Assembly (NCBI RefSeq): GCF_008704205.1
Contig: NZ_VXLC01000055.1
Span: 1 to 43,324, forward strand
Length of the DNA: 43,324 nt
Direction of reading: 5' to 3'
Source: Nocardia colli
Lineage (GTDB): Bacteria; Actinomycetota; Actinomycetes; Mycobacteriales; Mycobacteriaceae
In this document: positions 1-10,207 of the stretch, piece after piece
How the letters are laid out: the number at the start of each line of letters is the position of its first letter
How positions within the stretch are numbered: position 1 is the first letter of the stretch
Program-made: the position numbers and the translations under genes
The notes under the pieces: model-generated
Database searches by the model: none
Told to the model about the DNA's origin: nothing
What the model saw: the letters and a program-made list of their open reading frames with translations, nothing else

Positions 1-612
1 TGTCCCGCTCGGGCGCTGACCTAAGGGTTAAGTGCGTTGAATGGGACATGGCGGACGGGAAGGTTTGCCTCGAATTCGACTGGGTGCCAATGCGAGAGCC
101 GTCGGTATGTTGAGGGGTGGCCGGCCGAAACATGGCCGACGACGTTCACGCCGATGGTTCCGTTCCGCCCGTCGCTCCTCGCCCACCGGGACGTGACAGA
201 GCCAAACGTCGAGTAGGCGCTCTGCCTAGTCCCATTCGGCGCACCGCCGCGCGTCGAGCGGGACGTGGTTGAGGCAAGGGTCGAGTGGGCGCTCGGTGAG
301 GTCCCGTTTCCGGCATCAGTGCGCGTTGAGTGGGACGCGGCTGGGGGTGGTCGGCGAGTCTCTGGTGCGTCGTGTTCCGTTCGGCGCGCTGGCGGAGTTT
401 GGTACGTGCCGTAACGGGCCATGGTCAGGGTGGACGTCGGGTCGGTGCTGTGTCACGGCCCGTTCTCGAGCGGGACGCAGTTGGGACGGGCGGGCCTCAA
501 ATCGGCGCACCGTTCGGAGAGCTGCGCGACGAGCGGGGCGTAGTTGGGGCGGGTGGGTCCGCCAGGACGTTGTCGGTGGTCCGGTCGGGTGCGTCCGGTC
601 TGGCGAATGCCG
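1..612. repeat. Degenerate ~72-bp tandem repeat array, each unit holding an imperfect palindrome
   Basis: A word resembling GTYGAGYGGGAC recurs with starts near 36, 109, 181, 253, 325, 394, 465 and 528, giving spacings of 73, 72, 72, 72, 69, 71 and 63. By hand, 181-252 and 253-324 are identical at 48 of 72 positions with no gap. A second word, GTCGAGTRGGCGCTC, recurs at 208 and 280. Within a unit, GGGACG on the left faces GTCCC about 40 bases later, so each unit is a decayed inverted repeat. The array may begin before base 1. No protein-coding reading is convincing: open frames exist on both strands but are arginine-rich and resemble no family I know. Function unknown. Confidence 0.7.
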
Positions 613-800
613 GTCTCGAATTGGGCTGGCCGACAAGACAACAGGTCTGGGACTGGATGACAGGGGTGCGGGCATCCTGCGGATTGGCGAGGTGGAGAGA
701 TGGCTGGCTGGACGCTGACGTGACCGACCATTCGAGTGCAATTTGGATGTATGGCGGGAATTAGTCCGGTCAGAGTGTCTATTGCGCGCAAAATCATCGG
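541..800. other. Non-coding stretch upstream of the E1 gene
   Basis: After the last clear repeat unit I see no gene. A weak repeat-like word lies at 615-626. The final 60 bases are less GC-rich and probably contain the promoter of the downstream E1 gene, but no clean -35/-10 pair stands out. Confidence 0.4.
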
Positions 801-3122
<2,322 letters not shown>

Positions 3123-3518
3123 ACAAGATGAGGAGCGACGAGACCGCCGCACCGACAAACGCCAGACCGCAACTGTCCCCCTTCGTCCATCCGGCGGCGG
3201 CGAACTCCGATCAGCAGCGCATCATGGTCGCCGCCGACCATGATTGACCGGCCCCGCGCTTCCACCCTCGCCAGACTGCTCACCGGGCCGGCCATGCTTG
3301 CGCCGCAGCGAGTTTCGCCGGAATACTCGTCGGCGTTTTGCGGCGTCGTGCCCAAGCCACAGGCCAGGGACCATCGGCAAATTGCCGATGCCCTGTTGGA
3401 GCGCGCGGCCGGGAACACGTTGAGCATCGCGGGCCGGATCCAGCATGATTTGCCGAAACCGAGATGTCGGAGCTGAGCTCGTGACAATGGCCGCACGAAC
3501 TCTATTGATGGAGTGTCT
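3123..3518. other. Intergenic stretch with no convincing gene
   Basis: It holds the hairpin at 3221-3244 and two short open frames on the plus strand, 3128-3247 (39 codons) and 3240-3476 (78 codons). Neither has a good ribosome binding site or a recognisable family, so I leave them uncalled. The last bases carry the ribosome binding site of the next gene. Confidence 0.4.
3221..3244 (+). terminator. Hairpin downstream of the E1 gene, possible terminator
   Basis: A perfect 10-bp stem (ATCATGGTCG / CGACCATGAT) closes a 4-base loop about 100 bases after the E1 stop codon. No T-run follows, which is common for actinobacterial terminators. A role in ending the E1 transcript is inferred from position only. 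Confidence 0.45.
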
Positions 3519-4010
3519 ATGACGACTCGCGACGAGACCACTGTCCCTGAGGAGCACTTGCGCTACCGGCAGCATCAGCAGAACTTGGCCGCCGCAACCG
3601 ACACGACTGAGCCCGAACTCGTCGCCACTGTCCTCCGCGATCCGGACTCGGCAATGGCCGAATCAGCAGTATCGGCCCACTTGGATATTCGTGCGGCACA
3701 ACTGATCCAACTCGGCGCCGACCGCTTCGACCAGTGGGCCGATGCCATCGCCGAACAAATCACCGCGCACGACTTCCTCACTCGCCGCCTGCACGAATGG
3801 ACCCTGCTGAAGTCGATCACGCTGAACCATTCCTGGTCCCCCGACGAACTCCGCACCGCCACAGACTGGTTGCAACGCAAGGCCGCCGACACCATAACCA
3901 CACCCGACGCCCTCACCCTGCTGGCAGAACAAGGACGCACGCGGCGAGTCCGCAACACCGCCGCCCACCGCCTACGTCGCACACCTCACAGCCACGAATC
4001 CGCACCCTGA
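3519..4010 (+). CDS. Small unknown protein, mostly helical
   Basis: I do not recognise a named family. The product is about 163 residues, soluble and without signal or membrane segments. It is rich in Ala, Leu, Thr and charged residues, and its N-terminal two thirds look helical. The C-terminus is basic (about residues 135-163, Arg- and His-rich). ATG 3519 is chosen because GGAG (3510-3513) sits five bases upstream; GTG 3513 would overlap that site. The reading frame has normal high-GC codon use, which supports a real gene. It is isolated: an upstream hairpin separates it from the E1 gene, and the next gene is a broken one on the other strand. Confidence 0.65.
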   Translation: MTTRDETTVPEEHLRYRQHQQNLAAATDTTEPELVATVLRDPDSAMAESAVSAHLDIRAAQLIQLGADRFDQWADAIAEQITAHDFLTRRLHEWTLLKSITLNHSWSPDELRTATDWLQRKAADTITTPDALTLLAEQGRTRRVRNTAAHRLRRTPHSHESAP

Positions 4011-4111
4011 CTCAGGATTTGCACCGAGAATAGGGCCCAATTTCGAGTGCGGATTCCGAAAGAGAGTGCGGTTCCTGCGCATCCGTACCTGGGCTCGAAC
4101 GCTCACCTGTG

Positions 4112-4761
4112 TCACAAGTGGTGGATGGCAATCGGGCGGGGTGGTGGGAGTGGGGCTTGGACGATGTAGCCGGCGAAGGGGGTGGTTTGCGCACGAGCCA
4201 GGGCCGCGCGGATTCGGGTTGCCGCGTGTTCGGTGGGCAGGTCTTGCCATGTCCACCGAACCAGCTGAAATCCGCACGCGCGCATCGCATCTTCGCGGAT
4301 CTTCTCGGCGAACACTGCATCGCCGGCGGTCTGACCGGGGGCAAGCAGGCGTCCGTACTTGCTCCGGCCGTCGAACTCGCACAGCACTCCGGCGCCTTCG
4401 AAATAGAAGTCGACCCGTCCCAGAAAGTTATGCGTCGAGGTGAAGACGTTTCCCTGGCAGATCGGCGCGGGCACGCCCAGACGGGAGAGCATCTCACTCG
4501 GCTACGCGACTCGCCCACGCTCTCGCTGTGTCCGTCCAGGAACGAAACCACACGATGTGCGGCAGCGATGCCGCGGCGAGATCGCGCCAGCGCCAATTCG
4601 GCCGCGAGCTCTACGGCCGATAGGCCGAAATCACGGACCAGCGCATCACCCATGACTATTGCCGACTCGAACGGCAGTGTCCGTGCCAGGTCGACCACGG
4701 TCCTGGCCGGTGTCGTGACCAAGATCCCGAGAGAGAGTGGGGTGCTGCGGACGTAGGCGGG
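4112..4761 (-). pseudogene. Broken AbiEi/DUF559-type protein: 5' end missing and frameshifted
   Basis: Two minus-strand frames together make most of one protein. The upstream part reads STPLSLGILVTTPARTVVDL and continues to GESRSRV near 4500. This resembles the middle of AbiEi-like/DUF559 proteins, where a VT(S/T)PARTVVDLAR stretch is typical. The remainder continues in another frame from about 4492 to 4112 (LSRLGVPAPICQ, then VDFYFEGAGVLCEFDG and FQLVRWTWQDL), matching the C-terminal nuclease-fold domain. One missing base around 4493-4500 would join them. There is also no N-terminal third: the coding similarity begins directly after the P450 stop codon at 4764. Either the P450 operon arrived here and cut the gene, or the 5' end was deleted. 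The frameshift alone could be a sequencing error; the missing 5' part could not. Confidence 0.7.
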
Positions 4762-4763
4762 TG

Positions 4764-5984
4764 TCAGGCCAAATGCACTGGGAAGGTGGCCAAGTCGTTT
4801 TGGGTGAGGACGGGGAGGTTGCGGATTTCCTCGTCGGGGACTGCGAGGCGCAGGTTTGGGAAGCGCTCGAAGAGGGCGGGGAGGGCGATGCCGGCTTCGA
4901 GGCGGGAGAGTGCGGCGCCGGGGCAGATGTGTGGGCCGTGACCGAAGGTCAAGTGGCGGTTGGAGGTTGAGCGGGTGATGTCGAAGTCGTCGGAGTCTTC
5001 GCCGTGGACGGCGGTGTCGCGGCCGATGGCGCGGTAGGACATGACGACGCCCTCGCCCTTTTCGATGACGGTGTCGCCGATGGTGATGTCCTCGGTCGCG
5101 AAGCGCATGAGGAGGTGGCTGACGGGGCTGTCCCAGCGCAGGGTTTCCTCGACGACCTGCTTCCATTCGATGTCGCCGGTGCGGACCTTGTCCAGCTGTT
5201 CGGGGCGAGCCAGCAGCGCGCGAACGGCGTTGAGGATCAGCCCGACGGTGGTCTCGTGACCCGCGGCGACCAGAGCCTTCAGGTTGCCGACCACTTCTTC
5301 CTCGGTCAGCGGCTCCCCACCATCGGCGGCCAGGATGAGCGCGCTGGTGAGGTCGTCGGTCGGGTTCGCGGTCTTCTTGCGCACCAAATCCGTGTAATAG
5401 ACGTCCATTTCGTCGATCACGCGCAACCGCTCGTCCTGCGGGGTGACCAGCGAGAAGAATGCTTTGTACCAGGTGAGCAGCATCGGGTGATCGGCCCGAT
5501 CCACGCCCATCAGCTCACCGACGACGCGCATCGGCAGCGGGTACGCGAAAACCTCTTTGAGATCGACGACGGAATCGCCGCCGCTCGAGGCGCTGAGATC
5601 GTCCAGGAGTTCCGCCGTTAGTCGCTCGATGACGGGGCGGATGTCCTCTAGTCGGCGCGGCGACAATGCCTGCGTCGTCTTGATCCGCAGCCGCCGGTGC
5701 TCGGCGCCGTCCACGGTGAACATCGAACGCCCGGCATCGATCATGCCGATCAACGGCCACTGCCGGGTCACCACACCGGAGTTCCACAGCGACCAGCCGC
5801 TGATGTCTTTGATCAGCCGCGGGTCGACCAGCAGCTGCCTGGCCACCGCGTGCTCGGTGATCGTCCAGGCCGGAACGCCGAGCAGTTCGATCCGCGCAAC
5901 CGGACCGTTGGTACGCAGATAGGCGGTCTCTCCAGCGAGGTCACCGACCATCGGATCGATGGCGAATGGACATGTTTGGGTCAC
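4764..5984 (-). CDS. Cytochrome P450, conservon-associated (CYP154-like position)
   Basis: A class I bacterial P450 monooxygenase of 406 residues. The oxygen-binding I-helix motif is AGHETT (241-246), the K-helix ExxR is ETLR (280-283), and the heme loop is FGHGPHICPG (347-356) with Cys354 as thiolate ligand, so all canonical residues are present. GTG 5984 is preferred over longer starts because GGAGG lies six bases upstream (5991-5995) and the start overlaps the previous stop codon as GTGA. It is the last gene of the conservon operon. In Streptomyces conservons a CYP157-type gene is often followed by a CYP154-type gene, and this pair has the same arrangement. The substrate is unknown, and no ferredoxin or reductase gene is nearby. 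Confidence 0.93.
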   Translation of the reverse strand: MTQTCPFAIDPMVGDLAGETAYLRTNGPVARIELLGVPAWTITEHAVARQLLVDPRLIKDISGWSLWNSGVVTRQWPLIGMIDAGRSMFTVDGAEHRRLRIKTTQALSPRRLEDIRPVIERLTAELLDDLSASSGGDSVVDLKEVFAYPLPMRVVGELMGVDRADHPMLLTWYKAFFSLVTPQDERLRVIDEMDVYYTDLVRKKTANPTDDLTSALILAADGGEPLTEEEVVGNLKALVAAGHETTVGLILNAVRALLARPEQLDKVRTGDIEWKQVVEETLRWDSPVSHLLMRFATEDITIGDTVIEKGEGVVMSYRAIGRDTAVHGEDSDDFDITRSTSNRHLTFGHGPHICPGAALSRLEAGIALPALFERFPNLRLAVPDEEIRNLPVLTQNDLATFPVHLA

Positions 5985-7255
5985 TGGGTACCTCCGACTG
6001 CACGAACTGGGGTGAAACGAACCGGCAAAGAAGTCATGCCGCGCAGGAACGCCGACGGACGCCGGACCAGGTTCTGCGCGGGAACGGACAGATCGATATC
6101 GGGCAGCCGATCGAGCAGCACCTCGATGCTGGTCCGCGCGATGATCTCGGCCAGTTGCTGCGCCGGGAACGGGCACCGGTACTCGCCGTAGCTGAACGCG
6201 AAGTGCGCGCTATTACCTGTGTGCGCGGGTTCGACGCCGTCGACCAGGTGCTGGCGCACATGCGGATCCGCGTTCGCGGCGGCCAGCCCGAGCAGCAGCA
6301 TGTCGCCGGCCCGGATCACCTTGTCGGCCAACCGGGTATCGCGCGCCGCCCAGCGTCCGGCGAGGATCTGGGTGGGCGTGTCCTCCCACAGCACCTCGTT
6401 CATCGCCTCGCCGACGCTGCGCCGCCCGCCGCCGAGCGCCGCGGCGAACCGGTCGTCGGTGAGCATGAGCCGCACCGAGTTGCCGATCCAGTCGGCAGTC
6501 GGCAGGTGTCCCGCGGCGGTGACCGCCATCAGGTCCTGCACGTACTCTTCGTCGCTGAACGGACCGGGGTGCGCGAGCATCCGGGACACCAGATCGGTGC
6601 CGGGCCGCGCCTTCTTCGAGGCGAGCACCTGCTGCATCTGCTCGTAGTAGCGCCCGTACGCGGCCTGCGCGTCGGCCCCGCCATCGGCGAGCGCCTTCAT
6701 GCTCCAGGCCAGTCGCGGCCCGTCCTCGTCGGGGAAGCCGAGGGCCCAGGCCAGCGCGAGCACCGGCATCGGCACGGCGAACTCGGCGACCAGGTCGGCC
6801 TCGCCGCGACCGCAGAATCCGTCGATCAGCCGGTCGGCCAATTCCTCACAGGTGCGGCGCAATTCGAACGGATCGACCGATTCCAGCGCGGGCTCGACCA
6901 TCGCCACGTGCCGGCGATGCTCGGCGCCCGCGGTGAAGTAGATGGACGGGCGCGGCTGCCCGACCATCGGCAGCAGCGGCCAATCCTCGGGGATGTTCGG
7001 CCACTGATTCCACAGGCTGACATCGCGCGGGAACAGCTCCGGGTCGCTGGTGACCTGATGCAGCTCGCGGTAGCCGATCACCAGCCAGGCGGGCACATTG
7101 CCGGGCAGTTCGACGGAGACGACGGGCCCGTGCTCGCGGCGCATCTCCCGGTAGAGGTGCTGCGGGTCGGTGTGGAAGCGGGGGCCGCTCAGCGGCACCG
7201 CGCCGGTGACCGGGCAGCCGCCGGTGGCAGCCGCGGCTGCGCTGGAGGTGGTCAT
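5981..7255 (-). CDS. cvnE: Atypical cytochrome P450 lacking ExxR (CvnE, CYP157-like)
   Basis: A 424-residue P450 encoded directly after the conservon GTPase, with a 4-base ATGA overlap. The heme loop is FSYGEYRCP (354-362, Cys361), so the thiolate ligand is kept. Two otherwise conserved features are altered. The K-helix reads NEVLW (286-290), where the ExxR arginine should be, and the I-helix reads AAGHLPT (247-253). Loss of ExxR is a known feature of the CYP157 family, whose members sit in Streptomyces conservons; membership here is inferred from motif and context. Whether it oxidises a substrate or acts as a heme-based sensor or scaffold in the Cvn complex cannot be read from the sequence. 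The N-terminus is Ala/Ser/Gly-rich, with no membrane anchor. Confidence 0.9.
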   Translation of the reverse strand: MTTSSAAAAATGGCPVTGAVPLSGPRFHTDPQHLYREMRREHGPVVSVELPGNVPAWLVIGYRELHQVTSDPELFPRDVSLWNQWPNIPEDWPLLPMVGQPRPSIYFTAGAEHRRHVAMVEPALESVDPFELRRTCEELADRLIDGFCGRGEADLVAEFAVPMPVLALAWALGFPDEDGPRLAWSMKALADGGADAQAAYGRYYEQMQQVLASKKARPGTDLVSRMLAHPGPFSDEEYVQDLMAVTAAGHLPTADWIGNSVRLMLTDDRFAAALGGGRRSVGEAMNEVLWEDTPTQILAGRWAARDTRLADKVIRAGDMLLLGLAAANADPHVRQHLVDGVEPAHTGNSAHFAFSYGEYRCPFPAQQLAEIIARTSIEVLLDRLPDIDLSVPAQNLVRRPSAFLRGMTSLPVRFTPVRAVGGTQ

Positions 7256-7866
7256 GATGCGGTCTCCGCTCGCGGGGCATCGGCATAGATGTGCTCGACC
7301 AGGCTGATCAGCACGCCCTTACAGGATTCGCGCGACCTCGCGTCGCAGTCGACCAGCGGCACCTGCGGATCCAGATCCAGGGCGTCGCGTACTTCTTGCA
7401 GCCGGGAGGGTCCGCCGAAGTTGTTGCAGGCCACCACGAATCGGGTGCGTTGCGCTTCGAGGCGGTCGATGGCGTACCAGGAGTCGGCGATCCGGCGCTG
7501 GTCGACCAGCACGATCGCGCCGAGCGCACCGGAGAACAACCGGTCCCAGAGGAAGAAGAACCGTTCCTGCCCGGGCGCGCCGAACAGGTAGAGCACGTTT
7601 TCGGCGTCGATGGTGATGCGGCCGAAGTCGAAGGCGACCGTCGTGGTCGACTTGCCCGGCGCGCCGCTCGGATCGTCGATGCCGATGCCCGCGTTGGTCA
7701 TCGTGGCCTCGGTGTCGAGCGGGCGGATCTCGCTGACCGCGCGGACCATGGTGGTCTTGCCGACCCCGAAACCGCCGACGATGACGATCTTCAGTCCCTG
7801 GCGGGTCGCGCTGTTCAGTGGTGCGTCGGCACGGGCGGGCCGAGGGTCAAAGGTTGCGGAGTCCAA
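7252..7866 (-). CDS. cvnD: Conservon small GTPase CvnD
   Basis: A 204-residue Ras-like/MglA-type GTP-binding protein of the ATP/GTP-binding family encoded in every conservon. The P-loop is GGFGVGKTT (31-39). The switch II region has GAPGQERF (96-103), with the Gln-Glu pair typical of the family. The usual NKxD base-recognition motif is replaced by a CNNF segment near 150. CvnD is thought to associate with CvnA, CvnB and CvnC at the membrane in a complex compared to a eukaryotic G-protein system. The start is TTG 7866, overlapping the end of cvnC by 20 bases, with AAGGTG a few bases upstream. No better in-frame start exists before the P-loop. The stop overlaps the next start as ATGA. Confidence 0.93.
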   Translation of the reverse strand: MDSATFDPRPARADAPLNSATRQGLKIVIVGGFGVGKTTMVRAVSEIRPLDTEATMTNAGIGIDDPSGAPGKSTTTVAFDFGRITIDAENVLYLFGAPGQERFFFLWDRLFSGALGAIVLVDQRRIADSWYAIDRLEAQRTRFVVACNNFGGPSRLQEVRDALDLDPQVPLVDCDARSRESCKGVLISLVEHIYADAPRAETAS

Positions 7867-8218
7867 CGAGCACCTTCTCGAGGGTGGTGGAGTCGGGCAC
7901 CGAATTCCACGGCGCGTCAGGGTAACTGGGGCCGGTACTGGGATGCCGGACGGTGATCTTGCCTGCGTGCAACAGATCCGACAGCAGGATGGTGGCGATG
8001 CCGACCGGAATGCGCAGCTCGGCGGCGATCTCGACGACCGCGGTCGGCGCGCGGCACATGTCCAGGATCGCGACGTGCTCGGACTGCATGCCCTGGGTCG
8101 GATCGCATTCGCTGACCACCAGGGTGACCAGGTCGAAGCTGTCGGAGTCCGGCTTGCTGCGTCCCCCGGTCAGTGTGTAGAGCCGGTCCGGATCGTCGTC
8201 GCGCCCTGGCCTGTTCAC
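7847..8218 (-). CDS. cvnC: Conservon protein CvnC (DUF742)
   Basis: A 123-residue soluble protein of the DUF742 family. The N-terminus contains the family's RLYTLTGGRS stretch (about 12-21). The C-terminal half reads as a winged-helix-like fold, with IAAELRIPVGIATILLSDLL and GKITVRHP. In conservons DUF742 proteins always accompany a roadblock protein and a GTPase; their biochemical role is unresolved, though Cvn interactions have been described. Translation is coupled on both sides: a GTGA overlap with cvnB upstream, and a 20-base overlap with cvnD downstream. Confidence 0.92.
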   Translation of the reverse strand: MNRPGRDDDPDRLYTLTGGRSKPDSDSFDLVTLVVSECDPTQGMQSEHVAILDMCRAPTAVVEIAAELRIPVGIATILLSDLLHAGKITVRHPSTGPSYPDAPWNSVPDSTTLEKVLVGLRNL

Positions 8219-8631
8219 GACACGCTCGCTCCCCCGACTCGTGGCTTCGACGCCAGGTGATGGCCTAGCTGCTCGACCAGCTCGCGCATGTTGTGCCCGA
8301 CCAGGCCGGCGTCCGCGTCCTCGGCCGCGACGACCGCGATGTGCGCCGCCAGGCCCGCCTCGACGATGAACAGGATGCCGCCGTAGAACTCCGTCATCGA
8401 CTGGCGCACACCGCCTCTGCCGTCACCGAACTCGACGGACGCGCCGTGCGAGAGGCTCTGGATGCCGGCGGCGATGGCGGAGAGCTGGTCCGCCTTGTCC
8501 ATGCTGAGTTCCGGCGTGTGGCAGATCTTGAGGCCGTCGCCGGACAGTAGTAGGGCGTGTCGGGTGCGCGGGGTGCGGGCGAGTAGTTGCTCCAGCAGCC
8601 AGCTGAGTTGCGACGGCACGGACGTTGTCAT
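8215..8631 (-). CDS. cvnB: Conservon roadblock/LC7 protein CvnB
   Basis: A 138-residue roadblock/LC7-domain protein. The N-terminal helix (QLSWLLEQLL) is followed by the alternating strands and helices of the domain (HALLLSGDGLKICHT, then GILFIVEAG and AHIAVVA). By analogy with MglB and other conservon CvnB proteins, it probably binds or regulates the CvnD GTPase and links it to the CvnA sensor. No signal peptide or membrane segment is visible. The ATG overlaps the cvnA stop codon as ATGA, and the stop overlaps the cvnC GTG as GTGA. Confidence 0.94.
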   Translation of the reverse strand: MTTSVPSQLSWLLEQLLARTPRTRHALLLSGDGLKICHTPELSMDKADQLSAIAAGIQSLSHGASVEFGDGRGGVRQSMTEFYGGILFIVEAGLAAHIAVVAAEDADAGLVGHNMRELVEQLGHHLASKPRVGGASVS

Positions 8632-10079
8632 CGATCATTCTCCACGGCAACGGTAGGGGACGGGGAAGGTGTTGCGGCAGCGGAGTTGTCGGGGTCACGA
8701 CCGGCCAGCGCACGCTGGAACGCACCGAAGTTCGCCGTGGTCGACGCCGGCGGGGTCGCCGCGGGCACGTCGAGCGAGGGTAGGGACAGGCCGGCGGGGT
8801 GGACCGCGGCCAGGGTGCTGCCGCGGCGGCGCTTCGGCAGGCCCATGCTGGTGTGCTCGGCGACCGGCTCCAGCTCGGGGGTGGCCGCCGGTTCGACGGC
8901 GGCGGGCTGCGATGCGGCGGCGATCGGCGCGGTCGCGGTGGGCAACGACGCGGTCGCGGTGGGGAGCGATGCGGTCGGTATCGCGGGGTTGGTGGCCAGC
9001 GATACCGGTTGCGAACGGTCAACGCGCGCAGTGAGATCGCGCGGCACCACCACGACCACCGCGGTGCCGCCGATGGCGGAGGGGCGGTAGGACACGGTGA
9101 GGCCGTGCTTGCGCGCGAGGTGGCCGACGACCGCGAGGCCTAGGCGCGTGCCGCTGAGCGAGGACAGGTCCGAGGAACGTTGGCCGCGACTGTCGGTGCT
9201 CGTGCTCGACACGGTCTGCTCGGCGCGGCGCAGCGCCGATTCGCTCATCACCAGGCCGCTGTCCTCGATGGTGAGCACCACGCCCGCGGGCACCTCGGCG
9301 GCGTAGACGTGCACCTCGGTGGTGGGCGGGGAGAAATTACAGGCGTTGTCGAGCAGTTCGGCGAGGGTGTGCATTACGCCTTCGGCCGCGTGACCGGCGA
9401 TGGCGATCTCGGCGATGGCGCGCAACCGGACGCGCTGATAGCCGGCGACGCGACCCATCGCGCCACGCAGGATCGACTCCATGGCAATGGGTTTGGCCCA
9501 GCGTCGCCCGGATCGGGCGCCACTGAGTACGGCAATGCTGTCGGCGAGGCGACCGGCCTGCGCGGTGCGATGGTCCAGGTGCAGCAGGTCGGCGAGCACC
9601 TTCGGATCCGCGTGCCGGTGCTCCATCTCGCGCAGTTCGGCGAGCATGCTGGTGGTCATCGCCTGCATGCGGCCCGCCGCACCGGCGAACGCGGCCATCG
9701 CCGCGGACCGGCGGCTGTCGCTGTTCTTCGCTTCCCACGCGTGCACGCCGGCGGCATCGCTCGCGGCGGCCATCCTGGCGGTCGCCTCGGCGGTGATCGC
9801 CGCCGCGGATTCCCGGGCTCGCCGGGCCGCGCCGCGATAGTGCACGGCCGCAGTTACCGTGGCGCACAACGCGATAGCGACGGTAACCGCGCCCACGGTG
9901 AGCGGGATGCGGAAGTCGGTCGGCGCGTAGTACACCGCGACCACCACGGCGACCGAGGTGACGGCAGCGCAGGTCAGCAGGGCTAGCAGCGGCATGCGCA
10001 GACGTCGAAACAGTGGTTCCCGACGCTCGCCTTCCGGCGCGATCAATGACTGTGACAAGTTCCGTACTTCCGCACTCAC
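8628..10079 (-). CDS. cvnA: Conservon histidine-kinase-like sensor CvnA
   Basis: The membrane sensor of the conservon, about 483 residues from GTG 10079. Two transmembrane helices (about 30-51 and 56-80) have almost no loop between them, followed by a long Ala-rich coiled segment. The HATPase domain then shows an N box ELLDNACNFS (241-250), IEDSG (271-275) and GTRLGLAVVGHLA (310-322). A His occurs in the LLHLDHRTAQ segment (about 166-175), where a dimerisation helix would lie, but phosphotransfer is not assured in this family. The C-terminal ~130 residues are Pro/Ala-rich and contain a repeated ASLPTAT heptad. The start is uncertain: upstream in-frame ATG 10211 would put the two promoter palindromes inside the gene, so I prefer a start near 10079. 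No clear ribosome binding site precedes it. Confidence 0.85.
   Translation of the reverse strand: MSAEVRNLSQSLIAPEGERREPLFRRLRMPLLALLTCAAVTSVAVVVAVYYAPTDFRIPLTVGAVTVAIALCATVTAAVHYRGAARRARESAAAITAEATARMAAASDAAGVHAWEAKNSDSRRSAAMAAFAGAAGRMQAMTTSMLAELREMEHRHADPKVLADLLHLDHRTAQAGRLADSIAVLSGARSGRRWAKPIAMESILRGAMGRVAGYQRVRLRAIAEIAIAGHAAEGVMHTLAELLDNACNFSPPTTEVHVYAAEVPAGVVLTIEDSGLVMSESALRRAEQTVSSTSTDSRGQRSSDLSSLSGTRLGLAVVGHLARKHGLTVSYRPSAIGGTAVVVVVPRDLTARVDRSQPVSLATNPAIPTASLPTATASLPTATAPIAAASQPAAVEPAATPELEPVAEHTSMGLPKRRRGSTLAAVHPAGLSLPSLDVPAATPPASTTANFGAFQRALAGRDPDNSAAATPSPSPTVAVENDR
8929..8978 (-). repeat. 21-bp tandem repeat inside cvnA
   Basis: Two nearly identical 21-bp units (8929-8949 and 8950-8970) and a partial third unit starting at 8971 encode the repeated heptad ASLPTAT in the flexible tail of CvnA. 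The repeat keeps the reading frame, so copy-number change would lengthen or shorten the linker without breaking the protein. Confidence 0.75.
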
Positions 10080-10182
10080 GTTGACCAAGAAGGCATGCTG
10101 ATGGTGTCCCGACCCCTCCTGCGCGTTCGGGCTGCACCAAATGTACAGACCAGCAAGCAGTTCCGCATCTCGGCGAAGACAA

Positions 10183-10199
10183 CTAACAGGCGCTGTTAG
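10183..10199. promoter_or_regulatory. Perfect palindrome CTAACAG-GCG-CTGTTAG upstream of cvnA
   Basis: A 7-3-7 perfect inverted repeat lies in the divergent intergenic region, about 105 bases upstream of the preferred cvnA start. Its size and symmetry suit a TetR-type dimer operator. No regulator gene is adjacent, so the protein that binds it is unknown. Confidence 0.55.
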
Positions 10200-10207
10200 C
10201 AGGTTGC

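Noticed and set aside
181..612. CRISPR array
   Set aside because: Units are near-identical in length but diverge throughout, with no constant repeat and unique spacer pattern and no cas gene.
3128..3247. A 39-codon plus-strand open frame after the E1 gene
   Set aside because: Weak ribosome binding site, ends inside the hairpin, no family; kept only as a note.
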